From the NCBI RefSeq assembly GCF_000340215.1, contig NW_006921539.1, positions 2,490,507 through 2,554,506 of the forward strand: a DNA stretch of 64,000 nt, read 5' to 3'. Position 1 is the stretch's first letter; every line of letters begins with the position of its first letter. The position numbers and the translations under genes were made by a program. Below, one piece after another: positions 1-9,897 of this stretch. This DNA is from Pseudocercospora fijiensis CIRAD86 (taxonomy: Eukaryota; Ascomycota; Dothideomycetes; Mycosphaerellales; Mycosphaerellaceae). The notes below the pieces were generated by a model that saw nothing but the letters and a program-made list of their open reading frames with translations, was not told where the DNA came from and did no database searches.

Positions 1-656
1 TCGCGCGAATCATGTCACATCCTGACTTTGTCACATTCTCGGAAGATCTGGAAAAGGAGCAAAATTTGCGACAAGCCATCGCACAGCTCCAGGAGTGGCG
101 TCGCATGAGGATCTCGACCCTTTCCGCAGGCGAAAAATATGAAGAACTGAAAGCTCAGCGGATAGCAAGGCAGTACCCGCAACCAGGTCAATTCGATCGT
201 TTGAGTAATGGTATACGGCCAAGCAAGCCGTCAGACAGGAATCAGCCTGCGCCGGAGATTGCGCCTGCCGTGATCGAGTACACAACGAAAGCAGATCTCC
301 CGGTGCGGCTGTCGAGCGACAAGAATCAAGTGAATGGCATGCCAAATGGCGAGGTGCCAAAACGACAGCCTCTTCAACCAATACCTAATCTTCCCCCGGC
401 GAATTGGGATGAGGACTCTGCACCTGACTTCCAGCTTCTAACATCTCCCGAGCAAGATCTTTGCAATAAATTGAGGTTGCATCCGAAAGCCTACATAGCC
501 ATCAAGGATGCCATCTTCAGAGAGGCAATGAAAAGTGAAGGCAAGCTGAAGAAGAAGAATGTGCGTGAGATTAGCAAGATTGATACCACGAAAGGCGGAA
601 GGATCTTCGAGTTCGTGGTAGAGCAAGGCTGGTTGGGAAACGCTGCGAAAGGATAG
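1..656 (+). CDS. ADA2: SAGA/ADA transcriptional adaptor ADA2, C-terminal part
   Basis: This is the 3' part of a gene running in from the left edge; the frame is open from base 3 and the ATG at 12 is probably internal. ADA2 binds and stimulates the Gcn5 acetyltransferase in SAGA and related nuclear complexes. The visible part starts with a charged helical stretch containing HNLRQAI-like NLRQAIAQLQEWRR, then a low-complexity linker, and ends in a SWIRM domain over about the last 75 residues. The SWIRM marks are EQDLCNKLRLHPKAY, the KKKNVRE helix and KIDTTKGGRIFEFVVEQGW. Stop TAG is at 654-656. The N-terminal ZZ finger and SANT domain are outside the window. Family assignment rests on the SWIRM plus preceding helix and is fairly sure. 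Confidence 0.88.
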   Translation, partial: ARIMSHPDFVTFSEDLEKEQNLRQAIAQLQEWRRMRISTLSAGEKYEELKAQRIARQYPQPGQFDRLSNGIRPSKPSDRNQPAPEIAPAVIEYTTKADLPVRLSSDKNQVNGMPNGEVPKRQPLQPIPNLPPANWDEDSAPDFQLLTSPEQDLCNKLRLHPKAYIAIKDAIFREAMKSEGKLKKKNVREISKIDTTKGGRIFEFVVEQGWLGNAAKG

Positions 657-661
657 GAGCA

Positions 662-1224
662 CCAAAGCAGCGAGTCAGATCCAGCTCAATCCATCTTCCA
701 GACATAATTGAGGTGCCAGCAGCGATTAACAGCCCAGAGCCGAGCGCCTGCCCGGAAACAATAGACGACTCAGACACGCCGTATGAAGCAGACTCGGATT
801 ACGATCCAGGTGGAAGCATTGCAACAGAAGCAGGCAAGAAAGTCGAGAAAGCCGTTGACTAATGTCAACACACGGAACAGCAAGAAAGACAACCTCGCGG
901 CAGCTATCCGTGCTTGGAAACTGCGCGCGGTAAAGTGTTCGAGCTTGGCCATCTTCTCCGTCGCCACCAGCAGATCGTGCACCCGAAGGAGCGGCTCTAT
1001 TGTTGTGAGATGTGCCGTAAAGCGTACAATAACCAGTCAAATTTGGCCGACCATAAGAGAAACTCCAAAAAACACAGAGCCCTGCAACTGACAGCATCTG
1101 CTGAGCCCCCAGCAATTCCCGAGCCCCAGAACGCAATGTCTCACCGCGGGCTCACAGTAGATGCTCAACCGCGCGGCACATACGTCTGCTTGCGTGGTGG
1201 ATGCGGAAAGGTGTTCCCCAGCTG
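662..1224 (+). pseudogene. C2H2 zinc-finger protein relic
   Basis: One frame reads as coding across this span: an acidic linker (DDSDTPYEADSDYDPGG), then three degenerate C2H2 fingers. Finger 1 (YPCLETARGKVF, then LLRRHQQIVH) has lost its second Cys. Finger 2 (CEMCRKAYNNQSNLADH) keeps CxxC and a first His but has six residues before the next His. Finger 3 (YVCLRGGCGKVF) is cut by a TGA at 1222. An in-frame TAA also lies at 863. The frame breaks and lost zinc ligand suggest a decayed gene. An unrecognised intron around 863 cannot be excluded. It starts only a few bases after the ADA2 stop codon. Confidence 0.5.
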
Positions 1225-2259
1225 ACCTTGGAGCGGCAAGCGCTACGAATATTTCACGAATAGATACGAAATAGCACTAGACGAATCCAAAGCTCAAGTA
1301 ACACGTGACTACTTTCTATCAAATTCTGAAGGCAGCTGTCCATGCCAGGAAGAGCAAAGTGCTGGTCAATGCCATCTTTAATGGCAACCGAATTCGTATC
1401 ACAATCGCATTGTTCTTGTACTCGAACTGTACTCCCTTCCACCACTTGCTTGCTAAAGGCATCCCAATTGCTAAACCGAAAACTCATGGTCCTATGCTGC
1501 AATTCTCGGAGGGAGAACAGCGAGACGAGGCTGTGGTGTCAGCGTCTTCCATACTTCTACTCCTTGAACATCTCAAATTGCCCAGAGCTTACTTTCCAAC
1601 CCTCAAAATCCTCCAAATCCAGATTCCTGGCCTTGAACGCACTCCAACTTAAAAGCCCTCGCCTCCGGAATCGAAATACACACCGATCAGACTCATGTCT
1701 AAAAACCTCCTTGTGATTCACCCGGGCACAGAAACTTATTAGAAGCCGCCGGTTTCCACGCAACCCTTCCGTTGTTCATCACTCACCTTCTCAACCCTCC
1801 CTAATCCCCCACAGATGATACTACAATCACCTGATCACGAGCGAATCGAATTAGCTTGGAGGTGGCCTCTTCCCCTTGTGTCTTCCCCCCCTTACCATAT
1901 TTTTCAGGATTCCTCTCAAGATCACGATCACTGAACTGCCATTTAAAAAAACGAATCGCTTCACGATTTCGGTCCGTGTGTTTACATGGATCGTCGAAAT
2001 TTAGGTGTAATTTGTGACGTTGATGGAAGCTCGAGAAGCGGGGATATGAACTTCAGGTGGTGAGGCGCATTTTGGAGATGATGAAGGAAGCTGATAGGGG
2101 AGAATATGAAGAATTGGGGGTATCGTGGTGGTGGCCAAGATAAGGCAAAGTCGCAGCCTGATTCGAGTTGTCAGAGTTGTTGGCACACGAGGGAGAGCTA
2201 CCATCAGAGCAGCCTTGTCTTGGCTAGGCCACCTGGCAGCACCAGAATTTCTGCACGCA
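1225..2259. other. Stretch without a supported gene
   Basis: Several short open frames occur on both strands but none shows a recognised domain, good intron borders or a clear initiator context. The distal part is the presumed promoter of the secreted-protein gene that starts at 2328. Confidence 0.4.
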
Positions 2260-2267
2260 TATATATT
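2260..2267 (+). promoter_or_regulatory. TATA box of secreted cysteine-rich gene
   Basis: TATATATT lies about 60 bases upstream of the ATG at 2328, the usual position for a short-leader fungal promoter. Confidence 0.45.
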
Positions 2268-2327
2268 CCTGTGCTAGACAGTCCTCGCATCTCTCGAACG
2301 ATAATAGCCTCACCCAACTACATCATA

Positions 2328-3031
2328 ATGCGTTTTCAAAATTTCGTTACGGTCCTTGGGACTGTTATGTGAGTATGCTACGGTTAAACGGGAGACAGCA
2401 GTAGAGTCCCGCCCCTCCAAGCATCGCTGATCATTCCCAGGTGCTTCATAGGCATGAGCTTCACCACGATGACCCAGACCTCTGAAGACAGCCTTGTCGC
2501 GATGAACCAAACCTCAGAAGCCAGTCTGGAAGTTGGCGACGACGCCAAGGGGAAGTGGGAGGTAGTATTCTACGTCTGGTATCACGGCTCCCTAGACAAA
2601 AGATGCAAGCGCACTAGCTGGAGACGCCACCTCGAACTCGAGCCAGGCAAATGTTCAAACGTCAGATGGAGTGATCATAAAATCCGACAATTCTTCTATA
2701 GTACATATATGGGACCGGGAGATTGGCCTTGGGATGAACTCGAGAAGTTGGGTGAGTGGTGTCTTATCCCGAGCGAGTTCGAAAACTTTGCGCTGATGGC
2801 GCTAGGCAATTGTGACCTCACAGTATTCTCGGAGGAACATTGCACGGGTGAACAGGTTAAGAAACTGGAGAAGGTTAGTGTTGTGCGAAGAATCTTGGAC
2901 GATGGTGGCTGACCTGATGGATGTAGATCAATCGCAAGGAGACTTACGCCGTGGACAACCATGATTGCGAGCACTTAGATCACAGGGAACAGGTGGGGCG
3001 GAGTATGTCGCTGATGTGCACTCCGTGTTGA
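2328..3031 (+). CDS. Small secreted cysteine-rich protein (candidate effector), 3 exons
   Basis: Model: exons 2328-2368, 2441-2873 and 2927-3031. Intron 1 is GTGAGT...CCCAG; intron 2 is 53 nt, GTTAGT...GTAG with a GCTGAC branch site. All phases join, giving about 192 residues. The N-terminus (MRFQNFVTVLGTVMCFIGMS) is a hydrophobic signal-like segment formed only after splicing intron 1. The mature part has eight cysteines (an even number) and aromatic-rich stretches such as WEVVFYVWYHG. No family is recognised. Size, signal peptide and cysteine content fit a secreted effector or other apoplastic protein; the role is inference. Exon 3 might extend if a further intron exists. Confidence 0.6.
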
Positions 3032-3495
3032 GGAATCCCCTAAGCATGTCTTCGTGAGAAGAATCGTGGGATTACTCCGTGTCATCCCATGAGAGAGCGT
3101 GGGTATGAGGCGGAAGTGTGCCATGTGCCGACCGACATACCTTAGCCGTGCTCCTGCGGTTTCGTTGAAGAAGGGCACATCATTGGAGGCTGAAAGAATG
3201 CTGTGCTCGTTCTAGCATGTTAGAAGATAGGCGAAAAGAGTTTTCTCGCAAAGCAAAGCCCATGATACTCATGAACCAGTCCATGTATCATTTAAGGCTA
3301 GCCAATGCTCCAGTCATGATCTCCCTTTGTCAACGATCTGTGCCATTGTTAAAATGTAAAGCACGAGGCGTAACATCTCGATCTGTAATCGGGGTATATA
3401 CCAACGCCGGACACCAACGCTAAAGCTCAAATCAATGCATCCTCAGAAATTGACACACGAACCGGAGAAAGAAAGCACGGATGCTTTCCTCACTT
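3032..3495. other. Intergenic, no gene seen
   Basis: This lies between the convergent 3' ends of the secreted-protein gene and EAF6. Nothing beyond presumed UTRs is visible. Confidence 0.4.
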
Positions 3496-4103
3496 CTAGT
3501 CGCGTGCGTAGCTGATCTTCCCACGTTTCGAGTTCTTGCCATCTTCATCGTCGTCCTTGTCATTCGGTCTCTTTTTCTTATTCGGTGCTTTGACCGATGA
3601 TCCGCCAGGCGTAGGAGCGTTCGAATCTCGAGCCGAAAGTGGTGGTGCGAATGAGGCTGTGGGTGTGGGCGCGTGAGACGGAGTGTTAGAATCTGGCCCT
3701 TCTTGTGCCTGCCCTGTTATCAGTATCGCGATTTGCCACTCCTTGGATATCACATGCTACACACCCTCATCCAGGCCACTGAGCTTCTCGAAAACACCCT
3801 GTCCTCATCTCGTACACGACCTCTTCGCCTGTCATCTGCTGCGCTCCTTCCGAGCTGAACTCCCTTGACCCAGCCGTCGAAACCGCGCACAATATTGCCT
3901 GAGTTTGCCGTGTCTTCAAGGTATGCGCTTTCTTGCTTGAAGATGTTCTCTTCAAGCTGCGCAAGCTGCTCGTCCAAACGTCGCTTCTTTTCCAAGGTCT
4001 GGCGCAGTGTGGCTCGCAGCGATTCGTAGTATGGTCGGCCGGGTTGATCTGCGGCGGCGCTGTTGGTGTCTTTCGCAGAGCTTGGATGCACGTTCTCGGA
4101 CAT
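3496..4103 (-). CDS. EAF6: NuA4 histone acetyltransferase subunit EAF6
   Basis: EAF6 is a small non-catalytic subunit of nuclear NuA4 (and of NuA3 in yeast). Two exons on the minus strand: 4103-3765 and 3708-3496. The 56-nt intron runs GTGTGT...GGGCAG with an ACTGATAA branch site and joins in phase 0, giving 183 residues. The N-terminal half carries the family coiled coil (PYYESLRATLRQTLEKKRR, LDEQLAQLEENIFKQESAYL) followed by NSGNIVRGFDGWVKG and the family's DRVFSRSS signature just before the intron. The C-terminal half is a low-complexity tail ending in a basic nuclear-signal-like KKKRPNDKDDDEDGKNSKRG. Length and order fit the family. Confidence 0.85.
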
Positions 4104-4506
4104 CTTGAGGAATACTTATAGGCTGACTCGGGCTCTCGTTGACTATGTGCACTGTATAGCTTAACGCGATGTCGTGGTCGCGTCCAAGAGTCACGACTTC
4201 TGTCGACTTGCCACAAGTCGTTGTATCAAATGCACATCCAACAAGCTGAAGCACCTGAAATTTGCAAAATGATGTTGTGGTCGACACCTCCCTCAAGCTA
4301 CGTTCCCACTACTCGCGATGCAGGACTGTAGGAAACGGGTCAAAGCGGCGCACAGCACGAAGGCTCGGATTTGCACCACGGCGAGGGGAGAAGATGCCAA
4401 TTGGAGGCTCAGAGCAGGCTAGAGAGATGCCGGAACGTGCTCGTCTGAGAGATGCATATGAAGGTAGAACTTCTAACTTAGGGACCGATTTACACGGCGA
4501 GTGTGG
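4104..4506. other. Intergenic (EAF6 promoter / CorA-like 3' end)
   Basis: This is the upstream region of EAF6 on the minus strand and downstream of the CorA-like gene. No gene is supported. Confidence 0.4.
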
Positions 4507-5970
4507 CTAACCGTACAGCAGCGACGGCTCCTCCAGTCTAGCTCTTCGCCTTGTACTGAGCCAATCCCACAGCAACCAGCCACCAACAGTAACAATCATC
4601 AGGGGTATCGTAAGAGCAAGAAAGAACAAGAACTCCGGCCTAGCATCTATAATCAAGTGTCCACCCTCCGACCTGCTGATATCTAAACTATCCATGTCCA
4701 GGAAGCCACTCGTGAAGGTCGGCGGCAGAAACAGGAGCGTGACTAGTGCGATAATCCTGACGGCTTTCGCTTCGAGAATGGATCGCTCTGTCATGCGTTC
4801 CATGTTGTACGAACTTCGCAAGGAGATAAGGTTGCTGATCGTGGTGGTCGTCCTATCTAGCCGGCCGATGATGAGCTCGATCTGGTTGCGGTGGAATTGA
4901 AGTTCTTGTATGGCATCTTCAACTCCACTTTCGAACATGATCTGGTCACGATGGTCCTGCGAAGGCTTTTGCGCGTCAAGTACGACCTGTCTCCTCTTCG
5001 CCTCCCGAAGCGCCGATTCTAGGATGCTAATATTGTTCGCAAGCACATGGCTAGCTGACTGCAGGCGATCCATGAGCTCTACGCACATCTCCAGAGACCT
5101 ATTGTCGGCTTCGTCGATCCGCTTCTTCTGAGGGTCCGTAAAGGTCGCGTTCTTCTTCTGCTCCTCTACTGCTTTGTGCAGCACAGCAATGTACGAAGGC
5201 CACTGTGCCGGCAAACTCGAAAACACCAGCAATGGCATTCGAAGCCAGTTCCGATATGGCTTGAGTGGTTCCTGACCCTCACGACAAGCAGCTTTCAGAC
5301 TTGAGAATAGCTCCGCGGAATTATTGACGACGACAATGGCTTCGCTATTCGAGCCAATTTCGAAGCGCTGGTAGAAGGCCATTTGCCGGAGTGACCATCG
5401 CTGTACCTCACCGAAGCTTTGCTTTCCATCCGGCTTGGTGGACGCCTTGCGCTGATTCTGCTCTACGTACTTCAATAAGCAGCAGAGCTCCAGAAGCTTT
5501 CCATCCTGTGTGGGAGGACTCCAGTGAACATCAGCCTTGCCAATATAGCAATCGCTATCGTCGATTCTAAAGGCTGCAAGAGTCTTGTTCAGCGGTGTGA
5601 AGGGTTGCACATAGTCCAGCACAGTTCTGACGTCTCCGGAATCCGTAGTGATGGTGCTCCTGGAGTGCTTCTGCTCTACGATGAAAAGCTGTGTTCTGTC
5701 TATTTTGGGGCCACGTCGTAAGTTCTGGAGGTGTTCATCCACTGCTGTCGACGTTGTAGAAGGCGGATTGTTATTGAAAGAGGCGCCAACAAGCTGGGCC
5801 GTATCGCTGATCTCCCATGCTTTCACCTTGGCTGGAGCCGATCGTAGGCCACCTCCGACGGTATGTTGAGAAAGTGCAGAATCTATTCGACTGGCTGTTG
5901 TAAGCACCTTCTCATTCGTGCTGACGACTGGCGGGATTGGACTGGTCCTTGGAGAAAGTGGCACTGACAT
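4507..5970 (-). CDS. CorA-like membrane protein
   Basis: A single-exon gene of 487 residues with ATG at 5970. The body is soluble and largely helical (for example FHRNQIELIIGRLDRTTTTI followed by NLISLRSSYNM), matching the long stalk helices of CorA-type channels. Two membrane segments sit at the C-terminus: about 404-426 (VRIIALVTLLFLPPTFTSGF) and about 446-470 (FLFFLALTIPLMIVTVGGWL). The loop after the first segment has FLDMD where bacterial CorA has the GMN motif, as in the large fungal CorA-like group. A function in Mg2+ or other ion handling is inferred from family; the missing GMN makes Mg2+ transport uncertain. Confidence 0.75.
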   Translation of the reverse strand: MSVPLSPRTSPIPPVVSTNEKVLTTASRIDSALSQHTVGGGLRSAPAKVKAWEISDTAQLVGASFNNNPPSTTSTAVDEHLQNLRRGPKIDRTQLFIVEQKHSRSTITTDSGDVRTVLDYVQPFTPLNKTLAAFRIDDSDCYIGKADVHWSPPTQDGKLLELCCLLKYVEQNQRKASTKPDGKQSFGEVQRWSLRQMAFYQRFEIGSNSEAIVVVNNSAELFSSLKAACREGQEPLKPYRNWLRMPLLVFSSLPAQWPSYIAVLHKAVEEQKKNATFTDPQKKRIDEADNRSLEMCVELMDRLQSASHVLANNISILESALREAKRRQVVLDAQKPSQDHRDQIMFESGVEDAIQELQFHRNQIELIIGRLDRTTTTISNLISLRSSYNMERMTERSILEAKAVRIIALVTLLFLPPTFTSGFLDMDSLDISRSEGGHLIIDARPEFLFFLALTIPLMIVTVGGWLLWDWLSTRRRARLEEPSLLYG

Positions 5971-6394
5971 GGTAATGCAGAGTCAACACGATGTGAAGTC
6001 TCGCACACAGATGACTGCTTTCCTCAATGCTAATGATATCCAGATTACAGCGCGATCACAGCCTGCTTCGCTCAAGCACGCGAGCGACAATGCCCGTCCG
6101 CAGCTGATGTTGAGTGTCACACAATAGGCGAATGTGGCTGATGTCTCTACAGCCGAGTCTCGCCAAGAGGCCGCCCCATGCATGGCATGCAGCAGCACTG
6201 CCGCCGCCCACGCCACGCATGAACTCGCCTGTTCCACTAATCCCACTTCACCGGTTTGTTCTAACACCTCGGTCTTAGGTCTGCTGGCGGCCGCTGTTGC
6301 TGCTCTCAATCGTCGTTGGTCTTGCTACCGGTATTGTTCAAATCTTCAAGGAATCTCACATCCTCCTAAGAAATCTACTTTTAGTCCGACGCAT
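5971..6394. other. Intergenic, no gene seen
   Basis: This is the upstream region of the CorA-like gene on the minus strand. Open frames here lack ATG starts or recognisable domains. Confidence 0.4.
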
Positions 6395-6889
6395 TCACCG
6401 TAAATTTTTGTGGTTTTCAACAACAAACCTCAGGAATGTACGCAGCAGCCCATACTCGATGTATGCCTTCTGGAGAAGTCTTAAGGCACGGCAAATCAGC
6501 GACAGTTTCAGGTGCGTGTAGAGAGATAGATATACCACAACATCATAATTCTGAATATACCTCTTCCTCGCCCTGTCGTACTTCGTTGGATACAGTCGCT
6601 CCATGTAATCGATCACATCGCGTTGGTTCGCGTAGTGGGAGATGTCTGTATGTACCCAGGCTGCGCTAGAATTGATCAGGACCGATATGCTTGGAGTCCT
6701 GATCATCTTCGCAGCCTGAGGTGAGAAGGAAGCGAATAAGTTCAATAGAGGTAAAGGCGCAGGCGCAGGTGGAAGTGCTTGGAAAGATGGCCAGTCGCGA
6801 AGAGAGGATCGCCGGAAGATAAGGAAGCACAAGGGTGGAGGCCGCATGGCCATGCCGCTTTGGTCACGAGGTCTTTCATGCCTAGGCAT
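6395..6889 (-). CDS. Hypothetical protein, weakly supported
   Basis: An open frame of about 164 residues from ATG 6889. The first half is proline-rich low complexity (PPAPAPLPLL). The second half is basic and aromatic (YMERLYPTKYDRARKRYIQN). No domain is recognised and no introns are apparent. It may be part of a larger spliced gene or a chance open frame. Confidence 0.3.
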   Translation of the reverse strand: MPRHERPRDQSGMAMRPPPLCFLIFRRSSLRDWPSFQALPPAPAPLPLLNLFASFSPQAAKMIRTPSISVLINSSAAWVHTDISHYANQRDVIDYMERLYPTKYDRARKRYIQNYDVVVYLSLYTHLKLSLICRALRLLQKAYIEYGLLRTFLRFVVENHKNLR

Positions 6890-7202
6890 CACCTCTTACG
6901 ACTTGCGTTTGGTGTGATTCATACTCGCAAGGCTTCTGCTTTGCCATCTGGTTTGATATGAGTCAACTATGGTCACTCTCATGTTGTTTCACGTCGGAAT
7001 CTTTGCAAAGTCTGTCTTCATGTACTCAATGATTGTGAAATTGACCGCAAGACAGGATTTTCGAGAGTAGGGTTCGCTGGAGCGAGATATTGAGGTGAAA
7101 AAGCCGGGTATGCATTCTCATTTTTCCGATGCGCAACGTATAAATGTGACGCTACATTCCGCCATTGCCCTCCTGTGCATTCTGCGGCGAGAAAACCCAC
7201 AG

Positions 7203-9389
7203 CTAGGAGCTGCTATCGAATACCCTGTGCAGAACTCTTGCGCGTAGGCTTTCCTGATCCTTCAAACTGATGACATTGTAAGTCAAATAACTCTCGACGG
7301 GATGGCGATGCTCGCCGTCGACCTCTGCACACCAGTGACATACTCGGTCGGGATCACTGAAATCGTCGACACCATGCGTCTGCGCAGACAATTGGAAGCC
7401 AAGAGCGTCAAATATCGTGCGCGAGGTCTCAAAGTTGACAAACAGCATCCAGTAGCAGATTCCCGCTCCAAGTATGCCTATCGTGACGTACAGCAGGGTT
7501 TGGGAGTTTTTGACCACCGCAGCCACAATTATAGCAATGCTGAAAGTCGCGACAAGCAGCCCCAGGACCGATGGACCTATCCAAGGAGCGAACTTCGGCC
7601 TGAACCAAGATGCGGGCTCGCTAGTACGATCATGGCCGTCCTTGTCCATATGCCACTCGTGCGCCAGTGAGCGTAGTATAGGTCTGGGTCGGAATCCCCA
7701 AGCACCAATTGGGATGAAAAGGAGGGCGACAGCAGCTTTGAATATTCGTCAGTCTCCCCGATATACGATTTGAGATGTTGAAAATTTCTGCTCACCTTCT
7801 GCCCAAAAATGTCCGTACACAAGCAAATTCCCAGCGAATGATATGGCATCCGAGATGTGAGTGTATGCAGCCGTCACACAGATGTAGAAGACGGTCATGA
7901 TCCAGTGAAGAATGATACCACCCTGCGGTGTCCCTGGCCGATCCAGTGCTTTCTCGGAAAATGTGAGTGCAAGTTCCTGCCTTGTACCAATTTGCTGCCA
8001 TCTGTATTGGGGGTGCACTGGGCCCGATCTTCTCCAGATTTGAGACCAGGGTAAGATGTTCGCCCAAGATATACTTTGCTTGACACGAACGCAAGTATAT
8101 GTCACACTGAGTATACTGCCAAATGCGGAGAGAGATATCAGCACGGCCGATGCGATATTCGCAGAGTTGCTGCCACCAAGATAGAGCGCCAGGTAGTTGT
8201 CGGGAACGCTTTCTTTCGCAGCCTCGATGGATGTGCTGTTCCAATCGAACGCGGCAGCCAACAAAATTGCAACAGATAGGTAGATGGCGCCAACCCCGCA
8301 GACAGCCCAGAGAAATCCTTTTCGTAGTACTCGAAACGAATCGATCTCACCGGCTACCATAGTAGCATTCTCCCAGCCGTGGAAGCTAAAGAGCGCTTGC
8401 ATCAGAGCAAATGGCCAATTCGTATCTCTGGGACCCAAGTCTTGGATTGCAGGGGTGCTTCGATTCAGGCCATGTACAGCATTCTTGCCGATGTAGGCCG
8501 CGCCAGCAAATATCACTCCGAGAAGTAGGACGACCTTCGCTAGAGCCGTCGCTTTGTTGACCAATTTACTTTTGGCGCTCGACACAAACAACAGCAAGCA
8601 TATCGCGCTGATCACCGCCACTGACAGAAAGCGGACCAGGCGCTGATTATGGTCGAGCTTGTCGTCGTTCACAAGGCTAAAATAGTCGTAGTTGGCGGAT
8701 GCCAAGACAAAGCGTGCAAATTGCATGCAATTGGTGGCGGATGTGTACAAGAACACGAAGTAGAAGGCGTACAGAGTGTAGGCGAGCAGTCGAGGTTTGG
8801 GCAAAGCATCATCCATCTGAGAAGTTCAGCAAAGCCTTCCACAGGTGATGGAGGCTATGACACATACGTATACAAGCTCCCCTCCTGTGAAAGGGAGCTT
8901 TCTGGCGTATTCGATGTACAGTAACATGCTGAAGAGTGTAAGCTCATGAAGCTCAACGGTGGCAGTCGGCGTGGCAATACCTGATGACAGTGTAGAAGAA
9001 TCCCAGAGTCCAAAGGCCAATGGCGACGTTCTTGTCCAAGGTGTTCCGAAGCACAATGGCAGGCGTGGTGAAGATACCAGTGCCCTATGCACCAATGGAC
9101 TGCTGTCAGCTCGTTGATGACCAGCGATCGTGTTGTAGAATATATATTATCGTACAATCATCTTGTTCGCGATCAGAGCTGCAACGTCCAAAGCTGAGAG
9201 CGTGCGTCTTTGCTTGACGCGCTGATCCAGCCTTGGAGGAAGGCCATCATCTTCCAGGATGTCTGTAGGGCCTTGTGAAGGCGACTGAACATTGGGCAGG
9301 CGTGTCGACGGTTGACCGATTTCATCCAAGGGCACGTGAGTGGTGGTGTTCGGCAGGTAAGGCGTAGGTCTATCGACGTGGCCATTCAT
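7203..9389 (-). CDS. L-type amino acid permease (APC superfamily, MUP1-like)
   Basis: A plasma-membrane amino acid transporter of the LAT/MUP type, by family. Five exons: 9389-9156, 9084-8981, 8928-8868, 8816-7796 and 7735-7203. Introns of 71, 52, 51 and 60 nt all have GT..AG ends and restore frame, giving about 650 residues. Splicing rebuilds the APC hallmark in TM1 (NKMIGTGIFTTP) and the TM3 region (YIEYARKLPFTGGELVY). TM6 carries LFSFHGWENATMVAGEI, as in LAT-type permeases. A 75-residue hydrophilic N-terminus and a Cys/His-containing C-terminal tail flank the core. ATG 9389 is chosen as the first ATG in the frame, with good context. Substrate (methionine or other neutral amino acids) is a guess from subfamily. 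Confidence 0.82.
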
Positions 9390-9897
9390 GGCGATGCCGA
9401 GCCTGCGAGCGAGGGCCTGAGGAAGCAATCAAAGTGATATATGCGTATTCCATGGCTTCGCATGGCAAGCAATATGTTAGCCTGTCGCCGGTCTGAGGCC
9501 GCTTTTCTGGACCTCGATGTGTGCAATGGGCGCCAGCACAAGCGAGTGGCCTGATGCCGGCACGCATGGCATGCCAAGTGCCATATATAATTAGAGGCGG
9601 AGCAGTAGATGCACGCACTATTGATGTGGCTGCAAGCGAGCTTCGTGATTTGCGAGGCCGCAGGTGTGGGAGGCCAAGTCGTGGCCGTGGCCGTGGCTTT
9701 CTTTGTCTTATCGTGACGGTGACGGGCGCATCACGCGTGCCGCTTCGCCGGTGTGACTCGGGCCTTCATCACGGCGAAGTTCAATATGCCGTATGCCGTA
9801 TGCCACATGCCATTGCGTTGCGCGAACGTGAGGCTGTCCACGAGAGCATTCTTCGTGGTGGAAGGCAACATCGCGGCGATGACTGCCCGATGCCCGC
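9390..9897. promoter_or_regulatory. Divergent promoter between permease and kinase genes
   Basis: About 500 bases between two divergent ATGs. A TATATAA at 9584-9590 is oriented for the kinase gene. Short CCGTATG/CCACATG direct repeats lie at 9789-9811. Long antisense open frames crossing into the kinase are shadows. Confidence 0.4.

Noticed and set aside
7018..7200. Small minus-strand gene downstream of the permease
   Set aside because: Only 60 codons, no domain, and in the presumed 3' UTR.
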